Origin: Pseudisothecium myosuroides
Taxonomy: Eukaryota; Streptophyta; Bryopsida; Hypnales; Lembophyllaceae
Length of the DNA: 64,000 nucleotides
Assembly (NCBI GenBank): GCA_951799445.1
Contig: OX637293.1
Span: 24,304,001 to 24,368,000 of the forward strand
Direction of reading: 5' to 3'
Shown here: in pieces, positions 1 through 13,517 of the stretch
Numbering within the stretch: position 1 is the stretch's first letter
How the letters are laid out: each line of letters opens with the position of its first letter
Notes under the pieces: generated by a model
Told to the model about the DNA's origin: nothing
The model's database searches: none
What the model saw: the letters and a program-made list of their open reading frames with translations, nothing else
Program-made: the position numbers and the translations under genes

Positions 1-281
1 CCAATGGATGTCCTGCATGTCACATCTAGTTCTCTGAAATTTGAAATTTGATGGTATACTTCAAATGCCAATCAATCCGATTTTAGAAAATTATAAAACT
101 GCATTTTGAAGAGACTATTCTTTCCCATATGTGGCTGCAGATTCGTGTAAAAAGCACAGTCAAGCAAGTTTCCATGGCTCAAGTTGAAGTTGTCTGCAAC
201 TATACTTTTGCCAATCTATAATTACTCTTGCACTTGCTCTCTAATTCTGAGATGCTCCCATTCTCTTAAACATGATGAAGA

Positions 282-3200
282 TTAGAAAGGTACGCCAATA
301 ATGAATTGGGAGTCAGATTTTGTTGCAGCTTCCCAAGGAATAGGCATTGTGCTATCTGTGATGATTTTATTGTAGATATCTAGAAATCTGCGGCAACTTC
401 CCAAGTATGACTGAGACCAAGAACATGGGCGTATTGTCTCAATGTATCCACCAAAAGATGGATTAGAATAACAATAAAAGAGCTTCTCAATCAATTGCAA
501 CCTCTGGATTTCCACAAAACTGTACTTTCTAGTACCAAGAGGATTGCCATTCTCAAAGAATGACAACTTCACACTGGTGTAGCGAGTGTCATCTGGATTA
601 AAAGTGTCGAAGTTTACTTCAAGTTCATAATCATGTTGTTTTTTTGGATCATCTTCAGGCCAACCTTGACAAGTAATTTTGAAGCTCTCCCCCCGAAAAG
701 GATTACCAGGTAACATTACTAATTCACCCATATTAAAACAACTATCTGCATCTAAGAGCTTATTTGCATACTCTTGGTCAATCCAAAAGCTTGTGGGATT
801 GACAATTTTCTTCTTTCTGAATTCATTGCACCATATAAAGGAAGACTTGGACTTGTACAATCTTCTAAAATCCTTATATTTCATATAAATGGGACAAAAG
901 AGAGATCTCAAGTAATAAGGAATGTCCATTGATGTAAGCATATAGACCACTAGCACAATAAGGAAAAATAGGAACCAGTTACTTGTCTTGTCCCAAACAA
1001 GAGATATTACACTCATCACCAAGGAGACAAGAGAAAGTGATACGAAGATAATGGATCCTTCCTCCTCCATACCTGCTAGAAAATGGTGTTTGACATGAAT
1101 TGAATTGAATGTATAGACACCTTTTGTAAATGCCCACAATATATCTTGAATGGCCATGCAATGAAGAATGTCACTTGATTTGTCAACTACAACTGGATAA
1201 GGCCTTTTCAACCACTGGTACATATTTTGAACCAAGTTGGATAGTCTTTCGGTAGTGAGGTTCATCTTCCTTGTCTTCTTATTCCTGAAGGTACAAGATA
1301 GGTCAAAAGAATGATCTCTTGTCAACATATTCTTGAATGCATGAACTTTAAAAGGAAACCCATTTATCTTAGGACCATCAAATTCCAAAATGGACACTTG
1401 TTCATTGCCTAAAATATGAAACACTTGAGAACAATCAATCTCAATAACAATATCCTCAACTTGAGAAGGTACTTCGTGTAAATTTGGCGATGATACTTGT
1501 CCAGTTGCCATGACTACTTGAGGATGTTCAAGAATTTCACTCGTAACAGCTTGATCTAGAACATTGCTAGTCTTAAAGTCTTGACTTTGTGGATTCAATG
1601 TTTGAATATCTTGACCTTGTATCTTCAAAAGAGAAGTCGCTACTTGATAGTCTCGAATATCTGAATCCAACAAAGACTGAGAGTAGGTAGTGTGGGTAGG
1701 TCTTTGGAGAGGAAATCGATCTCCGTAGAGAAAATTGTGAATTGACATGGGGAAGTCTAATGGCTTTTTTCCTTCTTCTTGCTCAAAGGATTCTAGAGTG
1801 CAAATTTTACCACAAAAATCAATAACTACATTGTCATGCCAAGGGCTACAAGGCACCAGATGTTGAAGAAGTCCGCATTGTTTTACAAATGCGATGAATT
1901 GTAAGGGGATCCGTGGAAACCATCCTGAAGCTAGATAGCCCAAAAAGATCATAATAGGAGCCAATATTGTAAAAGTTGTGAAGCGAAGAGGTTTGTCATT
2001 GACATAATAATCCAAGATGACAGAGAGGAGTATAATCAATAGTTCAGAAAATGCAAACAATAGTCGTAGCAATTTGTTGATGTAAGTCATCACTCCAATT
2101 TCCTTTTCAGCTCTTTGATTTGTACATCTCCTTCTCTTTTCAATGTCAATACAGGTACGTTGAAAAACTTTATATTGACCAAGTAAACCAAACATTCCCA
2201 CAACCAATATGATAGCTATGGTTACAATTAATAAAATAGTTAGAACCAAATATTTTGAATTCCACAAATTGAAACTCTTTCCCTTTTTGGTTGTGGGTGT
2301 TCGTCCAGGTGATCTGGTGGTGGGACTTGGAGGCAAGGGACGACTTGAAGGAAATCTACCTAATGAAGATAAAACAAATGGCAATGTGTTAATCATACAA
2401 TTGAATATTTTGTAGCTATGTAAAAAGTGCAAACACTAATGTAATATCTAATGGCAGTTTTTGAAAGGAAATTTATATCACTGAATACAAAATGAGCTCG
2501 ATCAGCTCAATAAAAAAATCTCAAAAGTTTAAGGTTCGTTGAAACTTCCATGAAGAACATCCAACCATGATAAAGAATCATGGTAACCGTTACAACATCA
2601 CATTATGAAATTTGATGAAGTAACCTATAACCCCAAGTACGCAACTCATGTATTATACACAAGGGTCATCGGCATTAAAATGGCTTAGAGAATGGCTTTT
2701 ATAAAAATCATATCAAATTAAAAAGATCCGAAAGTTAAGTGAAGACCAAATTTTATTTTTTCTAAATGTTGAAAATGTTGAATTGCATACATATTAAAAA
2801 AAAAACTCACAATATGTATGAAGAATTGAAACACCTATGCATAGATTTCAAAATTCCATGCAAGAAGTTCCCTCCAATTAAAATTAATTTTTTATTAAAA
2901 AGCCCCAAAAGTTGGGTAGCTTGTCCCATGATACATGTATTAAAAAAATTCATATAATTAATTTTTTAATGCTATTATTGTTACCCCAAAAAACTCATTT
3001 CATATATATAATTACATTTTTGGATTCCTTGTTAAAAGGACTACAAGAATATTCTACATTAAAACAAATTACATCCTTTGAGATTGGACTAAAATGCATT
3101 ATAAGTGATTATAATCAAGGCCATATAATATAGGAGTTGTGTTCCCGGGCCTGTGACCATGTTACTATGTACATCCTACTTGAATTTGTAATAACTTTCT

Positions 3201-4696
3201 CATTTTTAGGGATTTTTGAAAGTCATGGACTTAAGTTGATTAGAAGCTATACTATTGATAAGTTTTATTCTGATAGGATATGTAATTTACAATGCAACTG
3301 AAATGAATTTCAAGACCAAATTAAACTAAGCACAAACCAGAGAAATATGGAGATTGATAGAATGCACTCTGAGTGGGGGGTACGAGGTTTGACTTTGAAT
3401 GGTGAAAACCTCTTTGAAAGACCCAGAAAGGGTTCCAAATCATTTGAAACTTCAAGATGTATTAAGTTTTTTTTCTAAAATTACATTGTTGGATTCCTAT
3501 CTTCAAGGACAACAACATTTTCTTGTGCTAAAACATAAAACTTTTATGACATAAAATTCACTTTTTTTTTATTGACAGTTTCAAAATGAATCATAACACT
3601 TGTTGTGACATAAAGATGCAACATAATATTAACTATTACTTGGTCTTCTGAAAAGGGGACGCCCGGTTATAAAACAAGAAATTCCAAATGCAAACGTAAT
3701 AAGTACAAACATACCTTGACCTGGAAATAATGTGTTTGCGAAGTCTATAAGTGATACTGAAGGGTATTCGAAAGCAGCGTTGCTAAATCTCCATGCTTGC
3801 ACACACGGTAGATTATCAAGTTCAATCCCCTTTGCAGTGGAGAATCCAACGTTTTCCAGGAGCAGTGATAAATCTATCCCTGTCTGTGACCATTGTGGCG
3901 TAACAGGCTTGCCTTTCCCATAGATTCCAATGTAAATATCCATACGAGAATCGACTTCAGAATAGTCAATCCAAATATGTGTGTGCACAACATATCTGGA
4001 TACGGTATAGAGAGGGTCAACTATAAAAGTGGAAAGCATACTTGCCAAATTAACTCCAATATGATTGTCACTGGAATTGTTGAACTCGGAATTCTTGAAC
4101 GTGTCCAACTCCACTCCAAGGGTATAATTATTGAACTCATAATTCTTGGCAGAAGTGGAAGTGTCCGCGTTGAGAAGTTCCAAATAGTCTTCTGCAGCAG
4201 CTCCTAGTGTGGGGTTCTCTGGATACACGTAGAAGGTCTTGCCATTACCAATGGCAGAAGTGTTAGCTTTTTGAACGTCAATCTCGTATTTGATAGTGGA
4301 CCTGAAAGATTTGACTTGTTTGGTAACTGGATCTTTCATTTGCACCCGGTATGGATACAAAAATCGACCAGGCACGCTATAGTACCACGATGCCTCAGGA
4401 GGATCAAAGAAGAAACAATTGGTGTTGGATTCGATAGTCCAGGGGCTATCAGACATCATGTAAACATCACTTTCTTGGAAACCATTGAAGGCAGAAGTGA
4501 CAGCTCCAACAAGGTGTGTGCATGGCAAGGTCAGAAGAAGTGCCAGCATGCCCAAGCAAAACAAACGAGCCCCTGCTGGAATGAAGGAGAAGAGCCCTGA
4601 GAGCCGGAGCTTGGGCAAGTGCTCAGAACTCACACTTGATCTCCTTGGAACCTGGTGAATTCGCTGGTGACACCCTCCCGAGGCTGAGAAGTCCAT
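282..4696 (-). CDS. L-type lectin receptor A, TIR-less paralogue (2 exons, 1019 aa)
   Basis: Exon 1 is 4696-3715 and exon 2 is 2359-282. The intron (3714-2360) starts GTATGT, ends CATTAG and splits a Gly codon in phase 1. Residues 1-45 are a leader, about 45-62 a hydrophobic signal segment, and 65-320 a legume-lectin fold with LGVELDTF and HIGVNLAS motifs. A Pro/Ser/Thr linker (328-358) leads to a membrane span (about 364-386) after a KKGK stretch. Two further hydrophobic pairs and a C-terminal region match receptor B, but the roughly 200-residue TIR of B is absent between VFQ and the RRRCTNQ stretch. The Asp five residues after the metal-ligand Asn of the lectin site is Asn here. The start is chosen because the upstream frame differs from B by a one-base indel while the ATG is shared. 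A sugar-sensing or decoy role is inference; no kinase domain is present. Confidence 0.8.
2632..3149. mobile_element. hAT-like MITE inside intron 1 of receptor A
   Basis: Ends are CCCAAGTACGCAACTC and GAGTTGTGTTCCCGGG, imperfect terminal inverted repeats. Flanks CCTATAAC (2624-2631) and CCTGTGAC (3150-3157) are an 8-bp target duplication with two changes, typical of hAT elements. A 507-bp relative lies at 17295-17801. Removing this element leaves an intron of about 830 bp, close to the receptor B intron without its own insert. It has no coding capacity. Confidence 0.8.
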
Positions 4697-7600
4697 GACG
4701 ATTGCCTCACAGAATACGTATCTGGGAAATGAAAAGGATTGGACTCAGTAGATAGATCGATAATTTGGCCAATAATTTGTGGTGTATAGTGTCAATATAG
4801 CAATCAGGTTGGATTTTGCACCCCAAACCCTAAAACCTCTCCCACCTCAGAGTTTCACATGATTCCAATTCATCTTCGGAAAATTTCTTACGCTGCTAAT
4901 TTGTGATCCGTGAAAATGGGAAGAGCAGTTCGACTTTGAAGAATTGAAATGCCCGCATCCTCCACCCTAGATTTCTCATAGGTTTGAACACAAATGAATA
5001 GAATATCAGCTTTGTTGCATTCCATTAAAGCTTATGGTGCCATGGACCCTCAAACCGAAAAGGATCAAAAGTGATTTAGGGAGCCAGAAGGGGGTCGATG
5101 GGGTTTCATTGACATCCTAGCGCAGCAGTGCTCAATGTTGTGCATAAATGTGCAACTTGCATAATTTAAAAAATTGTATATCTGTCCGCTCAACAAGTGA
5201 AAGTAAATTATGTCAAAATGATTCATGGAAATACCGTCAATCCAATAGAATTGATGTTACAAGCATGATCACATTTGTTACATACAATTAGCTTATTTCA
5301 AATTCAAAATTGTGACACACAATTCCTCACACTCTTAGGGATCAAGACTGGCATGCCGTATGCATGGATCTGGAAAAGGTCAATCTCAGCAAATTTTGCC
5401 CAAATAACAAACATGACTATACACCACAGACCAATGTTTGGACTAAATTGTCCATGTTACGTTGTCCCCTTCTTGTTAAGAATCATCTACTTAGTATCCC
5501 TAGTTGCACGTTCTGGATTAATTATACAATAAGAAAGAAAACTAGATAAATTTCCTACAAAATCTTTCACGTCAAATCTTCACAATGACGAATCTGATGA
5601 CTCTACCGATTGAAAATCTTTGTTCGAGGTGGTATCCATCATCTCCAATCCGTGTGCCTTCACCTCTAAATCCAAAACTAGCCCAAATAACAAGCCATCA
5701 TGCTATCCCAAACCAATCTCATTAATAACGAACTTACACTTTTGATCAAATTTTATGCAAGACTTGACGTGACGAACAAATACCGCCTAAAATGACGTAA
5801 TTAGTAGAAGTTGGAACCGAAGTCAATCTTCAATCGCACGCTTGCAGCTTTAATGACAAAGTTCCATACAAACCTCAGTTCAGATACATACAGACCTCAG
5901 TTGAAGATACAAGACGCGACATCCCTTACTACCGCACCATATGGCTCACAAATCGAGAAACTGTCCAGGGTTCTTTTCTTACGGAATATGAGACGTTTCC
6001 CAAATTATGGTTTTGCAATCAGGGAAATTACAAGGCGTAGGGAAAACAAGTGTCACACAATTTTCCTAGCGTGACGACCAAGCCTGTGAACCGGGAATGG
6101 CAATCCGAGGACCAGAGATAGATCGATCGATGGCTATAGCTAGCCTGTGTCTAAGTATGCTTCCAGGTGGGTTTCGATCCTAGCTTAGCAAAAACTTAAC
6201 CAACAATTCAAAGTTCTAAAACAAGTGAAACCACACGTACGTACGTACGTACGTACGTACAGCTGATCAACATCAAGACAATTACCAAAGAATTGTGCTT
6301 AGCAAAATTAAAAGTACGAGAATGAGGCGCTAACCTTGCCTTATTATATCTGTGTCAAGATCCCAGGACAGCACTGCTCAATGCTCGCTGACGCGCGTCA
6401 ATATGTAACGCCTCGACTAACTTAGAACCAGGATGAAAACTGTTCGTGAACGGCATGTGACAAAAACTCAGACAGACGGAGGCCCGCTCGATCGATGACA
6501 GAAAGATTCCGTTTAGGACCCCTTTCAGGATCTTCAACGGAAGTTTGTTTTGTTTTTCTGAAACAAATGAAACGTTCAGGATCTTCAAGTTGGATTTGTA
6601 ATCTGGTTCTGTCACGAAGTTGATAAGGGAAGGGCTGCCACATACTCGCTCCTTAGTTTCGGGGAATAAGGAATATATGAAGCTAAATTAAGAAGTCTGT
6701 ACCGACTGACTAGATTAATTAAGCTTATTAAATTAGCCATTGGACCATTTTCCCGTGGCCCTGGTCCAGCTAAGTTGAGAAGCGGCTTTCGGAGCTTCAT
6801 AGAATAAGGACACCCGTAGGATGCAGAAATACAGAATACTATTGCTGTGATTTTCAACAGCGTGACTGTCGGCCTTGGCCCTTCATGATATCGAAACGTG
6901 GAGTTGCAATTGCACTTTGCTGGTGCAGGGCGAAATGCGTGCAGACAGTATACCGTATGCATAGGTCAGTTTCGTAAATAACTCGAGAAAATCTGGAAAA
7001 TGCCGAAAATTTAGAAAATTGGGTAGTGATTTCTGAAAATCTGAAAAATTTTCATTGTTGCTAATTTTGAATATCCAAAAAATATTCTTGAGAAAATTTA
7101 GAAAAAAGAACACATTCATGCATCAATAGAAAGAATCAATTCAAAATTAGGAGCGTTGAAAAATTTAAAAACAGCAAAGTGCCGGAAGTCAAGAAATCTA
7201 AATGAAGGTGCCGAATTGTCGAATTAGAAAAAGTAAACACTTTCGTCAGGAAAGTGCCGAAACTGCCCTATGCGTATGGTAGTAGAAGACAAAGGCACAA
7301 AGCACAAGTACACATGCTCATCCTTGGAATTTTGTGAAAAAAAGGGAAGGTCTTGCACACTAATTTGGCCTCAAACAGTGAGTGCTTTGGGTTTTTTTAA
7401 GTAGATGATTCACATTACAGTATCAAAAAGGATGATTTCCACAATGACCAACCCATCCATCTAGGGTTAAAACTAACAAGCTGGGCCTATAATCAAACTT
7501 GAAAGTTCCACTTTTTGAATGCTCCCATTTGGCACCTATATATAAGTGAAATTTTATATATTTATTTATCAATGATGTAAACACGTATCTTCTAGAGGTC

Positions 7601-8698
7601 ATGAAAATTGAAAAGTCTAGACTTTTTGTGAAAATCTGAAATTACTATGAATTTTTGAATGAATAGGGAAAAAAAATTCATATTGAATTCAAATTATGCT
7701 TAAATTTTTTTGAAAGGTTCTCCATCAGTGTATACTATAGCGGAGAACATCATGGTGCAAAATTTCGTTCAAAAGTTTAAAAATTTTGCACTCCATGGTA
7801 TAAGGCCTAAACTTCAAATTGAAATAAAATTATTTTGAATTTTAGGGATATTTGAATTTTCAATCTAGAATAGAAACTAGATTTGACAACAATGCTACCA
7901 TTTGAGCGTAGAGACATGAGCCTACAAGCCTTGAACCTAGTTGTAGGTATGTACCTACAATCATTTGAAGGTATTTATAACATATGCACTTATAACATAG
8001 GTACACTATAACATGGAAAGAGTCTATAACACAGATACCTATAACATGCACCTATAATCATAAAAGGTGTCAATAATAAAGATTCCTAGATTCACGGGCT
8101 TGTAGATTCTATGCTCATATGCTAGTACTTCTCCTAGACTTAACAAGCTTCATTTCAGTAGTTGACATCTATTTCAAAAAAGGTCAATTTTACAGCCTAA
8201 AGAAAGGAGCACAAGTTTCTAAAATATACTATGTAGTGATTTGTAGATTTTTCATTTTTCATTTTTCTTAAGTGTTAAAATAAATAAATAAATCACAAAG
8301 AGGGAATATCTAACAACATTTGTTGAAAATGGGTTCAAGCAACTCTCCCAAAAAAAATTGGTTGGAAAAAACATCTTTCATCTTGGATATCTAAAATCAT
8401 CCAAAAGATACAAACAATGTTTCAAGGTTGAGCATGTTTTACCATGGCACAATATATTTTTCTGTCATTGAGCCATTGAGGCATTGAGCTTGTTTTAAAT
8501 GGATTCTATCTTTGTCATTTGAATTTAAAATCCAATAAAACATTTTCTATTTCAAGAAAAGTTCGATACACTTTCAAAGAGTGACAACTATTTTAAATTT
8601 ATAATTTTGTACTAAAAAAAATATGGTAGTATGTTTTGTGAATCATAGTTTAGTTTTTTAAATAATTAAGCAAAATTTGAGATCAATCATACTTTAAA
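4697..8698. other. Spacer upstream of receptor A, duplicated at 23.6-25.1 kb and beyond
   Basis: No gene is seen. The stretch 4700-6960 matches 23640-25060, in order, including the receptor promoter region. Further matches to unit 2 appear near 27.0 and 29.8 kb, where unit 2 is split by insertions. A CAAACCCTAAAACC stretch near 4825, resembling a plant telo-box, sits about 130 bp upstream of the receptor A start; the receptor B counterpart has lost it. Open frames here are short and unlike known proteins. Confidence 0.6.
6235..6260. repeat. (ACGT)n microsatellite
   Basis: About six ACGT repeats. The matching site in unit 2 (near 24400) reads as degenerate ACGG/ACAG units, so the array either expanded in unit 1 or decayed in unit 2 after the duplication. 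Confidence 0.9.
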
Positions 8699-9334
8699 GG
8701 GTCGTTGCAAGAAACACTGGCCGTTTTTGTCTTAAAACAACCTATTTTAGAGAATATTGTCTTTTGAAATAATTTTTTTGTTTAAATGATAATTGAGATA
8801 ATTTGTAAAGCATTCAAATTAATGTGTATGAAATTAAATCCAAGCCTACATAGTTATTTTGGAATTTGATATTTAGAAAATAATAAAACATAAACAAAAA
8901 AAATCATTTTTCCTAATTTGAAGATTCTCCTTCTCAACCATTTGCATCTTTGGAAAAAATAATTGTATTTTCTCCACTTGCACAAAAATAGAGCACTTTG
9001 ATACATGTGGAAGGTGGACACTTTAATATTTTTAGAAAATCTCTTCGTAGGCTTGTGTAACTCTAGTAAAAATCCTAGTCTTCCAATTTAGATCTTCAAA
9101 TTTGCATTTTTGGATCAAAAATAGCACTAAAACCCCCCAAAATGGCCAAGGTGGACATCAAATTTGGAACAATTTTAAAATAGTAAACTAATTTTAAAAA
9201 GTTAGAAAAAATTACTCAATGTCTAAAACTACCACATTTACCTTTTTTTTAATTTCACAAAAGTTATGAGCAAAAAACCACCTGCCTAAGGCCAAAGGGA
9301 CAAAAGAAAAGGATAAGTGTTTCTTGCAACCCCC
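8699..9334. mobile_element. Non-autonomous DNA transposon, GGGT-GTTGCAAGAAACACT family, copy 1
   Basis: The left end reads GGGTCGTTGCAAGAAACACT and the right end is its inverted counterpart, AGTGTTTCTTGCAACCCCC. The homologous place in unit 2 (near 31650) lacks the element, so insertion into unit 1 is directly visible. Related copies are at 13045-13517 (inverted) and 21917-22626. No protein is encoded. Confidence 0.75.
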
Positions 9335-9639
9335 CTAAAATGGAAATATTTATAAATCAATATTCAGAAAAAAAAGATTTTATATAAATTTTTATAGTTC
9401 TTTGTAAAATTTGTAAAATCTGAAATGCCAAAATAAAAAAGCTTTCTAATAAAAAAAATTTGCAGAGTTTGAATTCCAAATTAAACCATTTCAACACACA
9501 TGTGTTATGGTTTGAAACTAACCCAAGAGTATTAATAGTGTTAGTGTGCAACAACTATTCATGCAATTTTATAGACTAGAAGAAGGCATGTCTGAGATGA
9601 AATTAGTTTCCAAAAATTGTAAAGATGTATTATAAACTA

Positions 9640-10170
9640 CTCTCTCCGTCCCAAAATGATCTTCCTGTTGTACTTTGTGACCTTGCAAATTGGTCAAATT
9701 TGGCTTTTGATTGCTATTTGTGACCAACAAAACAACTTCAAGTAGTAGCTCCCTCTCCATCCACACAATCATGAGTCAAAAGACAAATGAAATGATTAAT
9801 GGAGTCAATCAACAGTGTTCGTTTTTATTTTTTGCATCTCTTTGAATACTACCCAATTGAAAGAAATGAAGCTTTGGGAGGCAGAACAAAGGCCACACAT
9901 GGGCTTAGGCATATACTAAATGCTTGCAAAATGATGACCTCACACTCAACAATTAATTGACCACTAGTGATCTTTAAAAATGCCCAAAAAATTCTACTTT
10001 TCAATATTCCAAAACTACATTTTGAAAAGTGATTTGAAACTCAAAGTTTATAAAATGCTAGGAGTACACAAATATCTATTTATAGTAGAAAATTGGTTCT
10101 AAAAATGTTATTTTTTGCCTTAAATAGGAATATTTTGTCCAATAGGAAGATCATTTTGGAACGGAGGTAG
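9640..10170. mobile_element. Stowaway-type MITE
   Basis: The terminal inverted repeat CTCTCTCCGTCCCAAAATGA at the left is mirrored at the right by TCATTTTGGAACGGAGGTAG. TA dinucleotides flank both ends (9638-9639, 10171-10172). This is the classic Stowaway (Tc1/mariner) signature. Unit 2 lacks the element at the matching place near 31920. Non-coding. Confidence 0.88.
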
Positions 10171-10172
10171 TA

Positions 10173-13044
10173 CAACTTAACCCCTCACTATCCAAGGGGA
10201 CCAAAAGTATCCTCACATAGTTTCAAGCCCAATTCAAAGTGTTGTAACTTTTGCATCCAATGTCCAAATTCAATAAAACTTGTTGTAAAATTTTCACTCT
10301 CTTTTCTAGTTTGTGTGGTAAAATTATCAGATAAATATAAGATGTACTGATTTTTTGGAAGCCAATCAAAGTTCACAAGTTCAATTTGAGTAGTCACTAA
10401 ATTGCATTTGATGGTTGCAACTTTAAAGGCTTGTATTCCCTTCAAGCAATATTCATTTTCAATAATATTTGTTGGATTATGTTTCCCTTGAAGTCTAATT
10501 ATTGTGGTAATATTTTCATGTCAATCCAAATTCTTTTGAATGTTTAGAAGCATTTCAAAGTTCAAAATCCCGACATTTTTTTGGATTGTAGTAAACTTTG
10601 GCTGCTTGTTTCCTCTTCAAACAGTGTCCTTTTCTAATCACATTTTTGGAAAAATTACGTATACTAGTCTAGTTTGTGTGGCTAAAATTTCATATCAATT
10701 CTAGAAGTTATAAGTGTCTTAGAAGAATTTTAGTAGGAGGTTCAGCCTTAGATGTGTTTTTTGCAACTTTTCTTGCTATTTTTTGACATTTCAAAGTCAT
10801 TTTGCAAACACAATGAGTGAATTGAATGATATTTCCTTTCACCAATGTGTTTGTATACTGGTTTAATATCACTTTTTAGTTTAAAGTTTTTTTCATTTGA
10901 GTAGGTTTAGAAAGCAAATTTCACCTCCAAATGTGTTGCTAGGAAAATTTCACCATCCTTTTTCAACACTAAGACATTTTGATCTTGCAATCTATGTGGC
11001 CAAATGGCTCCACATTTGATTTACGTCATCTACAACATGTACACTACAAGATTGTACAATTAAAATCTCTATAACTTAGTGACATTTAGATCTATAACAC
11101 TTCTAAAATAATGATGTTTTTAATCCAAAAAGGCCTAGACTTTGAGGGGTTAAAACTTAGAAGAAGAATTTGACGATGAATTTTAAACAAATACTTGTAA
11201 ATCATGATCTTCATTGAATCATATTTTTAGGATTATGTCCACGTTGAGCAAATAATGCTTTTAAAAATTGATATATGCTTGAATTATTGGATTATACTTT
11301 TTTCAAGAATTTTTTGATGTGAAACCTAAATTTGACTTGAGATTGAAAGTGTGTAATTTCTATAAATATATATTTTTAATTAAATTTGAAATGTCAAATT
11401 TTAATTATGGTGATTTTAATTTTTTAATTTTACTTATTTATTCAAGAGTTTTGAAGGGTCATTTTTTTAATTATAAAATTTCATTTTATAACTTTTTCTT
11501 GTCAAAATAAACCTAATTCCTTTAACCTATGGAATATTTGTAGAAAAAAATCCTAGATATTTGTCATATAGAAATTTAAGAAAGGACTAACATTAGAATC
11601 CAATCACATTTTGATGAATGAAAACACTAAAATTTTGTGTGCTTGGGACATCTTTGCGTTCATCCATTGTTTGAAATTTGAACTTTTAATCCCCATTGCA
11701 AAGAATTAAAACCATGTTTGTTGAATGGGTATGTAGTTACTATAAGATGTAAAATTCTACTTAGCAAATAACAGATCTTGGCTTAGACAGATTAGACAAG
11801 ATATGTTCTCGAATATCTTTGAAATTTCCATATTCAAATCGCTCAAGTCTTGTCATAACATTGTATATGAGAGAACATAGAATAATCCCCCAAATATCTA
11901 TATGTAAGAGATCCCAGAAGATAAAATATCCCTTTGGGTGATATCTATTCTTTTTATTACACTTGGGGCCTTTTCTACAGTACTATGAGCTTTTGCAAAA
12001 AAATTTAATAATATAAAATATAGATATTTGGTATAACACTAAAAATAACAATTCACCAAAATTTGGGACCTAGAAAAATTTAGGTCAAAAGTTATTCAAT
12101 CACAAAATGGATTGAGATTTTTTTTAAGAAATAGACACTTTGATGTTTAATTTATTAATAGTAAAAACACTCAAAAAACTAAACTAAAAAATCTACATCT
12201 TACAAACTTTATGGAGGTAAGATTCTATTAGAAATGTTTTCAAGTGTCTAAAAATTTGTGCAAAAGGAAGCCTTCTTTGCACCCATTTGGAGGATTTGAA
12301 ATTTTTTATTTTTTATTGTCGCTTGCACTATAGGTATATGCCTATTGAGGGAATATGCTTCTAAAAGCTCACCTCTGAGATGATAATTTGGAACCTTGAG
12401 CAGAAGTCTCCCAAAACCATGAAAACTCAAAGTGTGACAAATTATCGTAAATTTTTTAATATTAAATTATTTAAAAAAAACTTTCAAACATATTTTCTAC
12501 AATGAAAGAGTTTCTTCCCATTTTCATTTTAAATTTTCGAGCCATTGGCCCATAATTCAAAAATTATGATAGAAAGCATTATTGATGTGCAATACGTGAC
12601 GCCCAAAGACTTGGTGTTTCTTGAAATCACCCCTTTATGTGATTTGAAGAAATTACGCCATTTCTTCTTTAAGAAATAATTGCTATTTTTGATACCTAGA
12701 TTCATGTCAATTTAACAAGAACCTTCCTACAAGTGTGAAATAATGTCAAGCCGCTACGTTAGTTTGGACACCACATCATCCGAAATAACTATTACACCAA
12801 ACGTTGTAACATTCGTCTATAAAATATAGTCTCTAAAAAATACAATTAGTAAAGAATTATATTCTATGACAAGTGGAGTGAAAATTGCCAAAATCATGAA
12901 AAATCATCTAATTCAACAAAATTGACATTTCATTAATCAAGTAATCCTTAATTCTAATGTGTTCTTGCAAAATTGATAGTCTTGTGAAAATTACATCAAA
13001 TACTTTATTATTTCAAATACTATGACTATTGTAAAATACTACTA
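10173..13044. other. AT-rich spacer, no gene seen
   Basis: No supported gene. Open frames are short, AT-rich and lack recognisable domains. The stretch around 11210-11370 matches unit 2 near 31960-32190, so it belongs to the duplicated block. Unit 2 then lacks the counterpart of about 11.4-15.8 kb, either deleted there or inserted here. Confidence 0.6.
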
Positions 13045-13517
13045 AGGGATGATTGCAAGAAACACTTGTCATTTTTTTACCTCCTTTGCATTGGACATGT
13101 AGGTTTTGCTCATAACTTTTGCATTAAATTTGAATGAAGGTACATATGGTAATTGTAGACATTGAGCAATTTTTCCAATTTTTCCAATTAGTTTTTGTTT
13201 TTAAATAGCCAAAGATGCAAATGGTTGAGAAAGAGTACCTTCAAATTACAAAAATGGCCAATTTTTAGTTTATTAAATTTTTTTCTTAGTATTTTCTAAA
13301 AATCACACATCGAAGTATCTATTTTCTTGACATTTTCCATTGCTCTTTTTTGTGCATAACTTTTTGTAGGCTTGAATTTTCATTCACATACTATTTTGAA
13401 TGCTTTACAAATTATCCTTGTTTTATTTCACTTTAAAAAAATTTATTCCAAAAGTCACAATATTTACTAAAATAGACCATTTTGAGACAAAAAGGCAAGT
13501 GTTTTTTGCAACGACCT
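13045..13517. mobile_element. Non-autonomous DNA transposon, GTTGCAAGAAACACT family, copy 2
   Basis: The left end GGGATGATTGCAAGAAACAC and right end GTGTTTTTTGCAACGACC are inverted repeats of the same family as 8699-9334, in the opposite orientation. Internal similarity is visible, for example TTTTGCTCATAACTTTTG next to the left end here and its complement next to the right end of copy 1. Confidence 0.7.

Noticed and set aside
3893..4600. Plus-strand frames opposite the lectin exon of receptor A
   Set aside because: Antisense shadows; the minus strand encodes a conserved lectin with a matching paralogue.
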